Source of the DNA: Dendrophyllia cribrosa
Lineage: Eukaryota > Cnidaria > Anthozoa > Scleractinia > Dendrophylliidae
Length of the DNA stretch: 64,000 nt
Direction of reading: 5' to 3'
Assembly (NCBI GenBank): GCA_024195265.1
Contig: JAJLRJ010000004.1
Location: 4,857,159-4,921,158 of the forward strand
Shown: in pieces, positions 10,399 through 22,159 of the stretch
How positions within the stretch are numbered: position 1 is the stretch's first letter
Layout of the letters: each line of letters begins with the position of its first letter
Notes under the pieces: model-generated
What the model was told of the DNA's origin: nothing
The model's database searches: none
Seen by the model: the letters and a program-made list of their open reading frames with translations, nothing else
Program-made: the position numbers and the translations under genes

Positions 10399-10690
10399 GT
10401 TCGAAAAATGGTTTGCGCCTCTGTGAAAGCGACTGTATTATTTAAAGGCATGAATGTTATCGGCGATAACACAATACGCGACTTTCGTAATGGCGGACTG
10501 TGCGGGCGGAATGGAAACTAGCAAACTAAAAGCGAGGGGACAAAGTCCTCAAAGCCTAAACAAACATGGATGACATATGGACGCGTTCCATGGCCTAGTA
10601 CTACATCGAGTGATTAATTCTTTCTTTCATCAAAACTTGACAAGAGTTGAGAAATCGCTATGTTCAACTTTGCGAGTGGACACAAAGGAA

Positions 10691-13600
10691 CAGCTGTGGG
10701 CACAGAGCAACAGTTGGCACAGAGCAACAGTGCGCACAGAGGAACAGTGGGCACAGAGGAACAGTGGGCACAGAGGAACAGTGCGCACAGAGGAACAGTG
10801 GGCACAGAGGAACAGTGCGCACAGAGGAACAGTGGGCACAGAGGAACAGTGGGCACAGAGGAACAGTGGGCACAGAGGAACAGTGGACACAGAGGAACAG
10901 TGGGCACAGAGGAACAGTGGGCACAGAGGAACAGTTGGCACAGAGGAACAGTGCGCATAGAGGAACAGTAAGCACAAGGGAACAGTGGGCACAGAGGAAC
11001 AGTGGGCACAGAGCAACAGTGGGCACAGAGGAATAGTGGGCACAGAGGAACAGTTGGCACAGAGGAACAGTGGGCACAGAGGAACAGTTGGCACAGAGGA
11101 ACAGTTGGCACAGAGGAACAGTGGGCACAGAGGAACAGTGCGCACAGAGAAACAGTGGGCACAGAGAAACGGTGGGCACAGAGGGACAGTTGGCACAGAG
11201 GAACAGTGGCCACAGAGGAACAGTGCGCAAAGAGGAACAGTGGGAACAGAGGAACAGTGGGAACAGAGGAACAGTGGGAACAGAGGAACAGTAGGCACAG
11301 AGGAACAGTGGGCACAGAGGAACAGTTGGCACAGAGGAACAGTGGGCACAGAGGAACAGTGGGCACGGAGGAACAGTGCGCACAGAGAAACAGTGCGCAA
11401 AGAGGAACAGTGCGCACAGAGGAACAGTGCGCACAGAGAAACAGTGGGCACAGAGCAACAGTGGGCACAGAGAAACAGTGGGCACAGAGGAACAGTGGGC
11501 ACAGAGAAACAGTGGGCACAGAGCAACAGTGGGCACAGAGGAACAGTGGGCACAGAGCAACAGTGGGCACAGAGCAACAGTGGGCACAGAGCAACAGTGG
11601 GCACAGAGCAACAGTGGGCACAGAGGAACAGTGGAAACAGAGGAACAGTGGGCACAGAGCAACAGTGGGCACAGAGGAACAGTGGGCACAGAGCAACAGT
11701 GGGCACAGAGGAATAGTGGGCACAGAGGAACAGTTGGCACAGAGGAACAGTGGGCACAGAGGAACAGTTTGCACAGAGGAACAGTGGGCACAGAGGAACA
11801 GTGGGCACAGAGGAACAGTTGCACAGAGGAACAGTGGGCACAGAGGAACAGTGCGCACAGAAAAACAGTGGGCACAGAGAAACGGTGGGCACAGAGGGAC
11901 AGTTGGCACAGAGGAACAGTGGGCACAGAGAAACAGTGCGCACAGAGGAACAGTGGGAACAGAGGAACAGTGGGAACAGAGGAACATTGGAACAGAGGAA
12001 CAGTAGGCACAGAGGAACAGTGGGCACAGAGGAACAGTTGGCACAGAGGAACAGTGGGCACAGAGGAACAGTGGGCACGGAGAAACAGTGCGCACAGAGG
12101 AACAGTGGGCACAGAGGAATAGTTGGCACAGAGGAACAGTGGGCACAGAGAAATAGTGCGCATAGAGGAACAGTGGGCACAGACGAACGGTAGGAACAGA
12201 GGGCACAAAGGAACAGTGGGAACAGAGGAACAGTGGGCACAGAGGAACAGTGGGCACAGGGGAACGGTGGGCACAGAGGAACAGTGGGCACAGAGGAACA
12301 GTGGACACAGAGGAACAGTGGGAACAGAGGAACAGTGGGCACAGCGGGACAGTAGGCACAGAGGAACAGTGGGCACAGAGGAACAGTTGGCACAGAGGAA
12401 CAGTGGGCACAGAGGAACAGTGGGCACAGAGGAACAGTTGGCACAGAGGAACAGTGGGCACAGAGGAACGTGCGCACAGAGGAACAGTGGGCACAGAGGA
12501 ACAGTGGGCACAGAGGAACAGTTGGCACAGAGGAACAGTGGGCACAGAGGAACAGTGCGCACAGAGGAACAGTGGGCACAGAGGAACAGTGGGCACTGAG
12601 GAACAGTGGGAACAGAGGAACAGTGGGCACAGAGGAACAGTAGGCACAGAGGAACAGTGGGCACAGAGGAACAGTTGGCACAGAGGAACAGTGGGCACAG
12701 AGGAACAGTGGGCACGGAGAAACAGTGCGCACAGAGGAACAGTGGGCACAGAGGAACAGTTGGCATAGAGGAACAGTGGGCACAGAGAAACAGTGCGCAT
12801 AGAGGAACAGTGGGCACAGAGGAATAGTGGGCACAGACGAACGGTGGGAACAGAGGAACAGAGGGCACAAAGGAACAGTGGGCACAGAGGAACAGTGGGC
12901 ACAGAGGAACAGTGGGCACAGGGGAACAGTGGGCACAGAGGAACAGTGGGCACAGAGGAACAGTGGACACAGAGGAACAGTGGGCACAGAGAAACAGTGG
13001 GCACAGGGGAACAGTGGGCACAGAGGAACAGTGGGCACAGAGGAACAGTGGACACAGAGGAACAGTGGGCACAGAGAAACAGTGGGCACAGAGGAACAGT
13101 GGGCACAGAGGAACAGTTGGCACAGGGGAACAGTGGGCACAGAGGAACAGTGGGCACAGAGGAACAGTGGACACAGAGGAACAGTGGGCACAGAGAAACA
13201 GTGGGCACAGAGGAACAGTGGGCACAGAGGAACAGTTGGCACAGGGGAACAGTGGGCACAGAGGAATAGTGGGCACAGACGAACGGTGGGAACAGAGGAA
13301 CAGAGGGCACAAAGGAACAGTGGGCACAGAGGAACAGTGGGCACAGAGGAACAGTGGGCACAGGGGAACAGTGGGCACAGAGGAACAGTGGGCACAGAGG
13401 AACAGTGGACACAGAGGAACAGTGGGCACAGAGAAACAGTGGGCACAGAGGAACAGTGGGCACAGAGGAACAGTTGGCACAGAGGAACAGTGGGCACAGA
13501 GAAACAGTGGGCACAGAGGAATAGTGGGCACAGAGAAACAGTGCGCACAGAGGAACAGTGGGGACTGACGAACGGTGTGAACAGAGGAACAGTGGGTACA

Positions 13601-14437
13601 AAGGAACAGTGGGCACGGAGGAACAGTGGGCACAGAGGAACAGTGGGCACAGACGAACGGTGGGAACAGAGGAACAGTGGGCACAGAGGAACAGTTTGCA
13701 TAGAGGAACAGTGGGCACAGATGAACAGTGGGAACAGAGGAACAGTTGGCACAGAGGAACAGTGCGCACAGAGGAACAGTGCGCACAGAGGAACAGTGGG
13801 CACAGAGGAACAGTGGGCACAGAGGAACAGTGGGCACAGAGGGACAGTTGGCACAGAGGAACAGTGAGCACAGAGGAACAGTGCGCACAGAGGAACAGTG
13901 GGCACAAAGGAACAGTGGACACAGAGGAACAGTGGGCACAGAGGAACAGTGGGCACAGAGAAACAATGCGCACAGAGGAACAGTGAGCACAGAGGAACAG
14001 TGGGCACAGAGGAACAGTGGGCACGGAGAAACAGTGCGCATAGAGGAACAGTGGGCACAGACGAACAGTGGGCACAGAGGAACAGTGGGCACAGATGAGC
14101 GGTGGGCACAGAGTAATAGTGGGCACGGAGGAACAGTGGGCACAGAGGAACAGTGGGCACAGAGAAACAGTGCGCACAGAGGAACAGTGGGCACAGAGGA
14201 ACAGTGGGCACAGAGGAACAGTGGGCACGGAGAAACAGTGCGCATAGAGGAACAGTGGGCACAGACGAACAGTGGGCACAGAGGAACAGTGGGCACAGAT
14301 GAACGGTGGGCACAGAGTAATAGTGGGCACGGAGGAACAGTGGGCACGAAGAAACGGTGGGTACAGAGGAACAGTGGGTACAGACGAACAGTGGGCACAG
14401 AGGAACAGTGGGCACAGGGGAATGGTGGGCACAGGTG
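10691..14437. repeat. 17-bp satellite array, about 220 copies
   Basis: The unit is GGCACAGAGGAACAGTG (17 bp), repeated without interruption for about 3.75 kb with point variants such as GCGCACAG, GTTGGCAC, GAGAAACAG and ACGAACGG. Because 17 is not a multiple of 3 and the unit has no stop in any frame, every frame reads through for hundreds of codons, giving three apparent minus-strand proteins of about 1,260-1,273 residues. Variant units recur in blocks (a 12-unit, 204-bp block near 14033 and 14232; a 40-unit, 680-bp block near 11031 and 11711), showing higher-order duplication. Confidence 0.97.
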
Positions 14438-15000
14438 AATGTAGTTTGGCGACTTCACGAACTCATTCACTTCGACGTAACGCACACATTTACTCCGACC
14501 TTACTAACACGCTTTCACTTTCACTTTCTATTCCATGTTTTGTATTTAGTTTGGACGGGAACATCTGACGGGACGGGAAAATTGTCGGAGATCTTCAGAA
14601 GACAATCAATGGTAAAATGTTATATAAAGGCATGGGCAAAAATATTTATGCAATGCTTTTTAACGCTAAACAATCTAAAGTAAAGTATTCTTGACTTGAT
14701 ATTTCTTAGCATACACACTCGCCAAAGAAGGCTCGTGTGTACAGCTGCTTTGAGAAAGGTTGTCGGAAAAAAGCGTAAAAGTGCACGCGACAATCCCGAA
14801 AAGTATTGTGGTTAATCATCCACGCTATGTAAAAACTCTTTTTGAGCTATTTTGAAAAAAGTAGCTCATTAGCCGGCGTGCAGGTTGGTTTATGATGTTT
14901 GTATGTTTGTATGTATGTATAGTATGTATGTATGTATGTAACTATGTATGTATGTATGTATGTATGTATGTATGTCTTGGGTTATACCTCTAGTATGTAC
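14438..15000. other. Non-coding with a (TATG)n microsatellite
   Basis: A TATG/TGTA tetranucleotide repeat runs from about 14899 to 14975. The flank between the 17-bp array and the microsatellite shows no gene. Confidence 0.7.
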
Positions 15001-15414
15001 AGCGTGTGTTATGTCAGCCAATCAAATTCTCGCTTCTAAAATGGTATTACTGAAGGTCAAAGAAGGGCACTTGACATGAATTGAAAATCAGCCATCTTGA
15101 ATCTTCGCGATTGTTGCCTCAAACACTAAAAGTGAAAAGTTTTGAAAATTTGTTGGTTGGGAACTGTGCTCTAATCTCGACTGGCTTGCTAACATGGCAA
15201 TATGAAGGACATTTATTCCGAAATACCGCCTATAATGTGCTCTATGCATATGAATGGTAGAATGGTCTGCGCGGGATGAGATGTCCAAAAAATGTGGACT
15301 GCGGTTACGTTAATAGGTGAGCTTGTACTGAAGTAAGAAAGTATAGATTTATTGCAAAAACAGTAAGTGGATTTCAAATAATGTGATGAGGAACATGAAT
15401 TGTATGTTTCAAGC

Positions 15415-15745
15415 CCGTTTCAAGCGATTACTATTTAAATGGTATTTTTTTTGTCAGTCACGCTGTCTGCATGCGAAAATGTTGAACTTTGTCCTGATAG
15501 AAACATGTCCGTGATGCATGGAGTTCAACAGAGAAAACGTAATGCAATTAATATACAATTTACAGTATTTAACACGTTCATCTTTCTTTGAATAAATTGT
15601 ATGCCTCGAGCGATTACCACAAGCGAGTAGCGACTGTATTTAATATGAGCAGTCACGTTGTGTGCATGTGCAAATGTTGAACTTTGTCCTTATAGAAACT
15701 GGTACGTGATGGAATTCAACATGTTTTCGAAAAAACGTAATGACT
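15415..15745. repeat. Direct duplication of about 140 bp
   Basis: The blocks at 15415-15545 and 15601-15745 share AGCGATTAC, TGCAAATGTTGAACTTTGTC (first copy GCGAAAATG), ATAGAAAC and AAAACGTAATG in the same order. No coding content. Confidence 0.65.
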
Positions 15746-16054
15746 ATTAAATGTAATTAATTAATATGGTGCGTTTAAAAAACGCCCGTTTAAAAACGTA
15801 TTAGTTACAATTTACTAGGAAACAAGACTTTTCTAGTCGACATTACAGGAAAAGGTGTTTGGCTCCAAATATTAACATCGACAATGTTCGTGTAACTAAT
15901 TCAATTAGCTTGTGGTTTTGAGTTGAAAACAATTTATTCTTATTGGTTTCTGTTTCTATTTGCACGACTTTTTTGTGATAAGTAAAAGAAGTTGTTTAAA
16001 TAACATTAGGTGCAATTTACTAGGAGATTACGGGTGTCTGTAAAACCAGGAATC

Positions 16055-16175
16055 AACCCGGAACACCGCGGAACATCTCCGGAACACCCCCGGAACACCA
16101 CCGGAACACCTCGGAAAACCCCGAACACTCCCGGGACACCGTCGGAACCTAACCGGAACACCCTGGAACCCACTA
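16055..16175. repeat. Degenerate CCGGAACAC short tandem repeat
   Basis: Around ten imperfect copies of a 9-12 bp unit with core CGGAACAC. Open frames across it are low complexity. Confidence 0.6.
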
Positions 16176-16303
16176 AAAATAAAAATAAATCAAAGGCTCC
16201 TTTGAAAAAGATTCTGCACACCTTTGGACCCTTCCCCTCTCCTAGGCGTTTTGCTCCATGGACCCCCTCCCCCCCAACCCACTGCGTCCAACTCCCCGCT
16301 CCA

Positions 16304-17100
16304 ATCACCTCACATTTTAAGAAAGCATGCAAAATTGGCCTGTAAAATTTATGCGACAAAATGTTCTTTTCGCGAACCGTAGTCTCTTACGTGTCCGTTA
16401 CAGTTGTGCCGTCACGCAACGCTCCTGTTCATGCACAAAAAAACGAGTAGTTCAAGCAAGTAACCACTTAAAACTTAGAATGTGTACTCCCAACTAGTGG
16501 GGAACTAATATTGGGAGAAACTGAAACTGTCAACGGACAGGACAGGACAACATCCCGCTGGTGTACGTGTACACTTGGGTTTGTGTCTGGATTTTTTTTT
16601 AACGATTTATGTTTTCGAAAAAATGCAAAACCTCTAGCGAGAGGTTATGCCTAAAAAGTAAGCACAGCTACTTCTGCGACTTGAAGCGGTGCAGTAATTT
16701 TTTTTCCGTCTTGAGGCCCCCCCTCCCCGTCAAAAATAAAATGGTCCATCCCTTACTCGTCAAAGAAGACAACAAAGTGCTCACTCAGGCGTAAAAAACT
16801 ACCTCCTGCCTACCTCCTCTCGCCAGAGGTCCGTTTTTATACTTTTTGGAATTCCCAGATTTTCGAAAACATAATTCGTTAAAAAAAAAAAAACAGACAC
16901 AAATCCCAGTGTTTTTTACGCATCGTCCAGGGTTCGCGAAGTCCCCTGCGCAGCCGTTACTTGTGCAGGATCAGGAGAGTTGCGTGACGACACAAACAAC
17001 GGCTGCGGCGCATAGGAGACTACAATTCGCGAAAATAAAATTTTGTCGCATAAGTTTTACGGGCCAATTTTATATGGTCAGTCTTAAAATGTGAGGTGAT
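16304..17100. mobile_element. Large fold-back element with arms of about 250-320 bp
   Basis: The left arm starts CAATCACCTCACATTTTAAG and the right arm ends with its complement. Paired blocks follow in strict inverse order: TTTATGCGACAAAAT / ATTTTGTCGCATAA, TCACGCAAC / GTTGCGTGA, and GTGTCTGGATTTTTTTTTAA / TTAAAAAAAAAAAACAGACAC. Only about 230 bp in the middle (16625-16855) is unpaired, and no transposase is encoded. Confidence 0.75.
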
Positions 17101-17318
17101 GTGAATCCCGAATAAAAGTCATTTAATGCAAGGGCCATTGCAGTTTATTGTATGGTTTTTTTTTTCATTTTTTTGGCTGATTAGGTCTCTTGCAGATCCT
17201 ACGTATACCGTAAGCAACGTGTGATTTTGTTCCCACCCATTTTCATACCTAACCCTTTAGGCTAGAATACAAAAGCAAACTTTGCATTTTTCCACCTAAA
17301 AGGAGTTTTGGTCCCAGA

Positions 17319-17539
17319 GGGCCCGTTTCTCGAAACTCCCCATAACTTTTCGGGCCCGGAACTATATTAAAATCAGAATCTATAAAATGGTGATGAATTT
17401 TTTAGCCCTCAAACCAGCTCGACTTGTTTCGTCGAGTTAGAATTTTATTGCTTCGCTTTCAAAACCAACAAAATTATAATTTTTAATGAATACATTGCGC
17501 ACATAAGATAGCTATCGGGACTTTCGAGAAACGGTACCC
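17319..17539. mobile_element. MITE with GGGCCCGTTTCTCGAAA ends
   Basis: The left end GGGCCCGTTTCTCGAAACTC and the right end CTTTCGAGAAACGGTACCC form imperfect inverted termini around about 220 bp of AT-rich, non-coding sequence. Confidence 0.65.
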
Positions 17540-17547
17540 AATCACGC

Positions 17548-18497
17548 GTGATCTCGGTATTTTGGGGGAGTAGAGGGCAGACCGGAGGATTTAAGGAACC
17601 TATATCTGCAAGCGGTTATTTGTGCGAGTTTACTTCCGCTGTTTTGTTGCTTTCACCATTTCATATCATTTGGGTAATTTTCAAAATAGCTCATGCACGC
17701 AATGCGTGCCTATGTTATCCATGTGGCCCGCAATCTAAGATCATCAATGTACGGACGAGGCATCGCAGGTTAAAAAGCTTATTTTTAGCTAGACGTGAAG
17801 ACAAGTCAAAGTTGAAACTGAAGTTTAGACAAACTACGGAAAAATTTCCATCGATGGCGATTAGTTATTTAACTGAATTTAAAACTGACTCTAATCCAGC
17901 TGGATTAGTGTTAATCGGCTACCAAATAACAGGGCAAAATACAGTTAAGGCATGCACCTCTTCGGAACCTCTACTTTCATTGGACCTGGATATCACGCAG
18001 CTGTGTTGTTTACAGGACTACCATGGCGCCTCGCAAAATAAGGCTAGTTTATAAATGCGACACTGCTTAAATTCTCCTTCATTTAGAAAGGAAAACTTTT
18101 GTCTTGGACAAATAGATCATCATTAGAGAGGTGTCTGCCTTAAGAGGGTTAACTGTATTCACAGAAAAAAAGACGTCAAACCAAATACGAAAATAAAAAA
18201 CAAACATAGCAATTTAAAAAAGAAAACGTTTTAAATGTTTCAAATTTTCGCACGTTATGGAGCATAACCTTTTTTGTTTTCAAATTTTTTCCTCGCACGT
18301 TCCGGCCTTCGCATTGTCTTATATTATTATAATTAGTGAAAATATTTAAAACACACTTCAATGTGAATATTTTTTACTGAATATGATTGTTATTCATGAG
18401 TTTCGCCGAAGCGAATTAATGAAATGATTAAACTTTTCATTCACCCATGCGCAAATCATACCAAGATGATATTTGAATTTTCTTAACGATCTTTCAG
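17548..18497. other. Non-coding; one unsupported 168-residue open frame
   Basis: A plus-strand open frame (17548-18054) has no recognisable domain, no codon bias I can judge and no conserved motif. The rest is AT-rich. I see no supported gene. Confidence 0.35.
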
Positions 18498-18611
18498 TTT
18501 GCTGCTCTGTCAAAACTCGTCATTGATCGCTTAAATTTAGACTATCAAAGCAAAGTTCGGCAGGATTTTGTGGCAAGTGGGAAGAAAGAAATATGTCAGG
18601 CATACAATGAG
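18498..18611 (+). CDS. Candidate exon of an unrecognised gene (1 of 3)
   Basis: A ctttcag acceptor and a GAG|gtttaagt donor bound a phase 0-0 stretch of 38 codons. It reads as a charged helical segment (LSKLVIDRLNLDYQSKVRQD followed by FVASGKKEICQAYNE). The frame joins the next candidate exon in phase. I do not recognise the family; the support is splice signals, phase agreement and protein-like composition only. Confidence 0.3.
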
Positions 18612-19464
18612 GTTTAAGTGCAAGAATTGTACAATCGATACTGCACAGGTCAACACGGCGAAAGGACCTCATCATATCAGTGTCGTTTTTTACAAGGAAA
18701 ATGGTTCCGTTCATAATTACTTGCGTTGAGACCCACGATTCTTATGGTTATTCTCCCTTAAAGACTGCTTATGATAAATACGGTGTATGAGGTAAGTAAT
18801 ATCTAATTAAATAAGCAGAACCGTCGATAGCCCGAGCTAAAGTAGCCTGAACAGAAGGCATTTTTCTTCTCTCCGTTGCGTGGCTCCGCGCACGTTTCTT
18901 GCGCTAGCACACCACAGAAGCGCCTATTGTGCAGGCTAGGGCTAAAATAAACAGTTATAATTCACGACATTTTGAGTATGAATCAAGACCACCGACATAC
19001 AAGTAAAACTTATCTGTTGTTCATTTCGCCAGGTATTTTTATACAAGTAAAAGTACTTTTGATAACGAAGCTGCGTTGAAACGTGCTTTATTGTTATTTC
19101 AAATTTGCTCTCCTCAGTTGCCGATAATATGTAACTATAAACAAAGTCAAGTGGTAGGAAAGTTGTGAAGAATTGCTACTCTATTTAGAAATTATTCAAA
19201 AGTCCAAATTTAAAGATGATGACTAAGCTAAAGTTGTATAAATGTTGTTATATATTTCCGATGATTGTCTTTTCATTTGTATAGTTTTAATTTTCTGATC
19301 GAATCTATCTGTCATTTAGACCGTACTGACTGTCTTCAGTGAATCATTTACCTTGGTCAATAACATCACCATTGTAGTGTCTTGGTATAAAAATATTATT
19401 TATGAATTTGCAATAACGGGTTCGTTATTATTGCGTTAATTTCCCTTTTCTTTTCCCAGTTCAG

Positions 19465-19549
19465 TTTGCAGATAACAAACCGAGAATTGCTAAGGAACGA
19501 AGAATCAGTATCAGTCTAAGTCTGACAGAAAAAGCAGGAGATTTGCAAT
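19465..19549 (+). CDS. Candidate exon of an unrecognised gene (2 of 3)
   Basis: A cccagttcag acceptor and a strong CAAT|gtaagt donor bound a basic, open stretch (FADNKPRIAKERRISISLSL...) starting in phase 0 and ending in phase 1. The other two frames contain stops. It is compatible in phase with its neighbours. Confidence 0.3.
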
Positions 19550-19764
19550 GTAAGTACTTATGACAAATCTTCTCTTTCTCCTGCATTAGAGGAATTCGTC
19601 AATAGCGCGAACCCAGAGATAATTGCGGAAAACAATCTTTAGTAGAAACCTCGGTGAAAGAAATAATTAAACTTGCCACGCCACACGAGGCTTATTTTGA
19701 AATTCGGACTGAAGGTCTCTTTTAAATCAATTTGATTAAATGTCTTTCCCTTTTTCTACTACAG

Positions 19765-19838
19765 GTATAAAGATAACACTACTATCGCAGATCCAGTACT
19801 CAGCAGTGACTAGTCTGGAAGATGCAAAGAACAAATAA
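19765..19838 (+). CDS. Candidate terminal exon of an unrecognised gene (3 of 3)
   Basis: The acceptor ctactacag continues the phase-1 frame to a TAA stop (CIKITLLSQIQYSAVTSLED then AKNK). Together the three exons would give a C-terminus of about 90 residues. No poly(A) signal close to the stop is obvious. Confidence 0.3.
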
Positions 19839-20229
19839 TTTTATGTTCCAAACACAAAGCAAGTAAGAGATACTTAAAACTCTGATATTTTAATAACATT
19901 CTACATGCAAATAGACATCAATCTTGCCAGTTACCTTGCACTCGGGATCTGTTTTATTTGTCTATCTGGCATAGTCAAGCAAAAACAGAAATATCATGAA
20001 CACACGCGAGGCAATTGTTTCGCGCGTGTCCCCGGTCTCGTTTATCGCTCGGCCACACCCTATGACTGGGGATATCTACTTAGGTCTAAGCTTAGCAAGC
20101 CTCTTTATATCGTCTAGGATAGAACATCTCATATACAGGCGTGCCTTTCTTAAACGTTCTAAAAATCTTTTTGACCCGAAATACCAAGTTTTGTACAGGG
20201 GTCAATTTAATAAAACTTTTACAAGTGTA

Positions 20230-20233
<4 letters not shown>

Positions 20234-20262
<29 letters not shown>

Positions 20263-20272
20263 CATACATACA

Positions 20273-20302
<30 letters not shown>
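20234..20302. repeat. (TACA)n microsatellite
   Basis: About 17 perfect TACA units. It lies just past the 3' end of the minus-strand LINE fragment, where CR1/L2-type LINEs often end in short tandem repeats. Confidence 0.95.
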
Positions 20303-20304
<2 letters not shown>

Positions 20305-20390
20305 ACATTATTTAAACTCGGTAAAATCATTCAGTATATAAAAAGTGACAATTATATCATTAAAAATATATATATACTTCACTTACTGTT

Positions 20391-20663
20391 TTACAAGGTT
20401 GCCGAGTGGGAAACCGATGATTGAAATAGTCGGTTTATTTCCCTTTTAAATTGCCCTATTGACTTGATATTCCTTACATCTTGTGGTAAGGAGTTCCACA
20501 ACTGAGCCCCGCTATAGCTAAAGCTACGCTTTAGATAATTGGTGCGTGGCTTGGGCAATGTTAGTTTACCGCACGAATTTCGTAAATTGTAATTTGTGCT
20601 TCGTGTTTTGAATAGGTCCTGCAAGTACACTGGGGCTAATTTGTTGAGGGATTTAAACATCAC
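20391..20663 (-). pseudogene. Truncated non-LTR retrotransposon (CR1-like), C-terminal end of RT ORF
   Basis: About 90 residues match the familiar C-terminal tail of CR1-type LINE polymerases: FKSLNKLAPVYLQDLF, then YNLRNS, LPKPRTNYLKRSFSYSGAQL and WNSLPQDVRNIKSIGQFKRE. The catalytic reverse transcriptase upstream is absent, so this is a 5'-truncated, dead copy. The stop codon is intact. Confidence 0.8.
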
Positions 20664-20779
20664 AACTGCCTTTTGCTTTTTTCGTCTTACGTCTTACAAG
20701 TGTAGCCATTGTTTCAGAGATTGAAAACAATAGCTACACTTGTAAATTACACTTGTAAAGTTTTATTGAATCGACCCCG

Positions 20780-22030
20780 GAATAGATTTAATGAGTTTCA
20801 AGCAGAGTTTTAATAGCTTTAGGGGTCGAAACTTATTTGGGAGCTTTGAGAAACCCATATCAAATGTAGTGACATTGCAAGAGAAACTTAACTCGCGGCA
20901 CTTTTTTCTTCTTTTGATTGATCATAAAAATCGAATTAGAAAATTAAAACAAAAGGTTAGAAAATAACCTTAAGTGGCGGAAATAACTGAATTTCTATTC
21001 TCTACAGGATGCCGAGTTAAAGGTCAGGATTCAAGATACTTTACGTCCAACGCATTTTGCAAGGCAAGATATAATTCTATTCATATCATGTAAAGCAAAT
21101 TAACACAAAAGTTATTCATTCAATCCGTTACCACCGGGATGCAAACTCGGGTCACATTGACAGATGGCGACCTCAGCTGACCTATAGTTTTTTCTGCCGT
21201 TGGATTCAACTGCTAAAGTAACTAAAAAATCGAGCACACAATTATCGATAAAACAAAATCAATAACGGAAAGATGGCCAGTAGCTGCAAATGTGGTGACC
21301 CAAAGCTAGGTGGAGGGTTTCGTGCGTTCCACTTGGTGCTTGTCTCACTTTCTCGTCCCGTAGGTATGGAGTACAGCGGTGGTCACTACAAAGTCATACT
21401 GCCCCGCGAGGTGAAACCGGCGACATTCTAGCGGCATTGCACACGGGTACAGTTATCGCAGATCAACGCAGTTGACTGGACGGCTCAATCCAGAGCTAAC
21501 CGATACTATACTGTACTGTGATCGCCTAGGATGACAGGTAGTTTCATCCGGGTCATACCGGAGTGGGTGCACTTAGCAATCAAGTACTACCGCCGAACGG
21601 ACGGTCTGTATTCAAGCGGGGGTCACAATTTTGTTTCAATTTTCTATGTCGCCGAAAATCCCAAAATATAACAGTTGGAAATCAGATTGCAATTTCAGAG
21701 AAAGACTTGTTGTTGAGTTTAATAATAATGGTGTAGCTTGAAAAAGTCATATTTATAAAATTAGCCATGAACAAATGGATGAATGAATCAAACGGCGATC
21801 CTGGAAATATCGACGGCCCAGGAAGTTGTAAAATAAAACAGAATATTAAATTCTGCCTTGCACGCGGGATTCGAACCCGTAAAGTTTGTCATATGTTGCA
21901 AACTAAACTGAGTTCAAGCAATTTATCTGGTATTATTAAATTGTCTTTTGTAGAACATCACAAACAAGAACACTGAGGAAATGATGGCTTTTCAATATTT
22001 ACTTTAGAAAAACTGACATCCGATCATTAT
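20780..22030. other. Non-coding
   Basis: No supported gene. A B-box-like GGGATTCGAACCC (21868-21880) suggests an old tRNA-derived repeat. A GC-richer stretch near 21300-21620 has a loose counterpart near 23640-23850. Confidence 0.4.
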
Positions 22031-22031
22031 T

Positions 22032-22150
22032 TAATAGATAATTACTGAGGCTCGCAGCATTATTAGGTATATTGCAGGAAGCTGAGGGCGCAGCCCGAAG
22101 CTGACTGCAATATACCTAATAATGCTGTGAGCCGAAGTAATTATCTATTA
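22032..22150. mobile_element. Fold-back (hairpin) element
   Basis: Arms of about 48 bp (TAATAGATAATTACTGAGGC ... and its complement) surround a centre rich in GAAGCTGAGGGCGCAGCCCG. It is built like the element at 5371-5517. Confidence 0.8.
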
Positions 22151-22159
22151 TAATTATTG

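Larger units (their letters stand above)
20199..20777. mobile_element. Inverted-repeat-bounded composite holding a LINE 3' end
   Basis: GGGGTCAATTTAATAAAACT on the left is matched at 20740-20777 by its complement (arms of about 35 bp ending CAAGTGTAATTTAC). Inside are a (TACA)n microsatellite, the minus-strand LINE C-terminus and a second hairpin, ACAAGTGTAGCCATTGTTT / AAAACAATAGCTACACTTGT (20699-20747). Confidence 0.65.

Noticed and set aside
10614..14485. Three minus-strand frames of about 1,260-1,273 residues and many plus-strand frames rich in TVGTEEQWAQRNSGHRG
   Set aside because: They are translations of the 17-bp satellite in every frame. A repeat with no stops and a length not divisible by three must open all frames; there is no start context, composition or conservation argument for protein.
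17548..18054. 168-residue plus-strand frame as a gene
   Set aside because: No recognisable domain, no regulatory signals and no matching exon structure; the length can occur by chance in a window this size.
20234..20302. CRISPR-like or tandem array
   Set aside because: It is a plain tetranucleotide microsatellite; no spacer-repeat organisation exists anywhere in the window.
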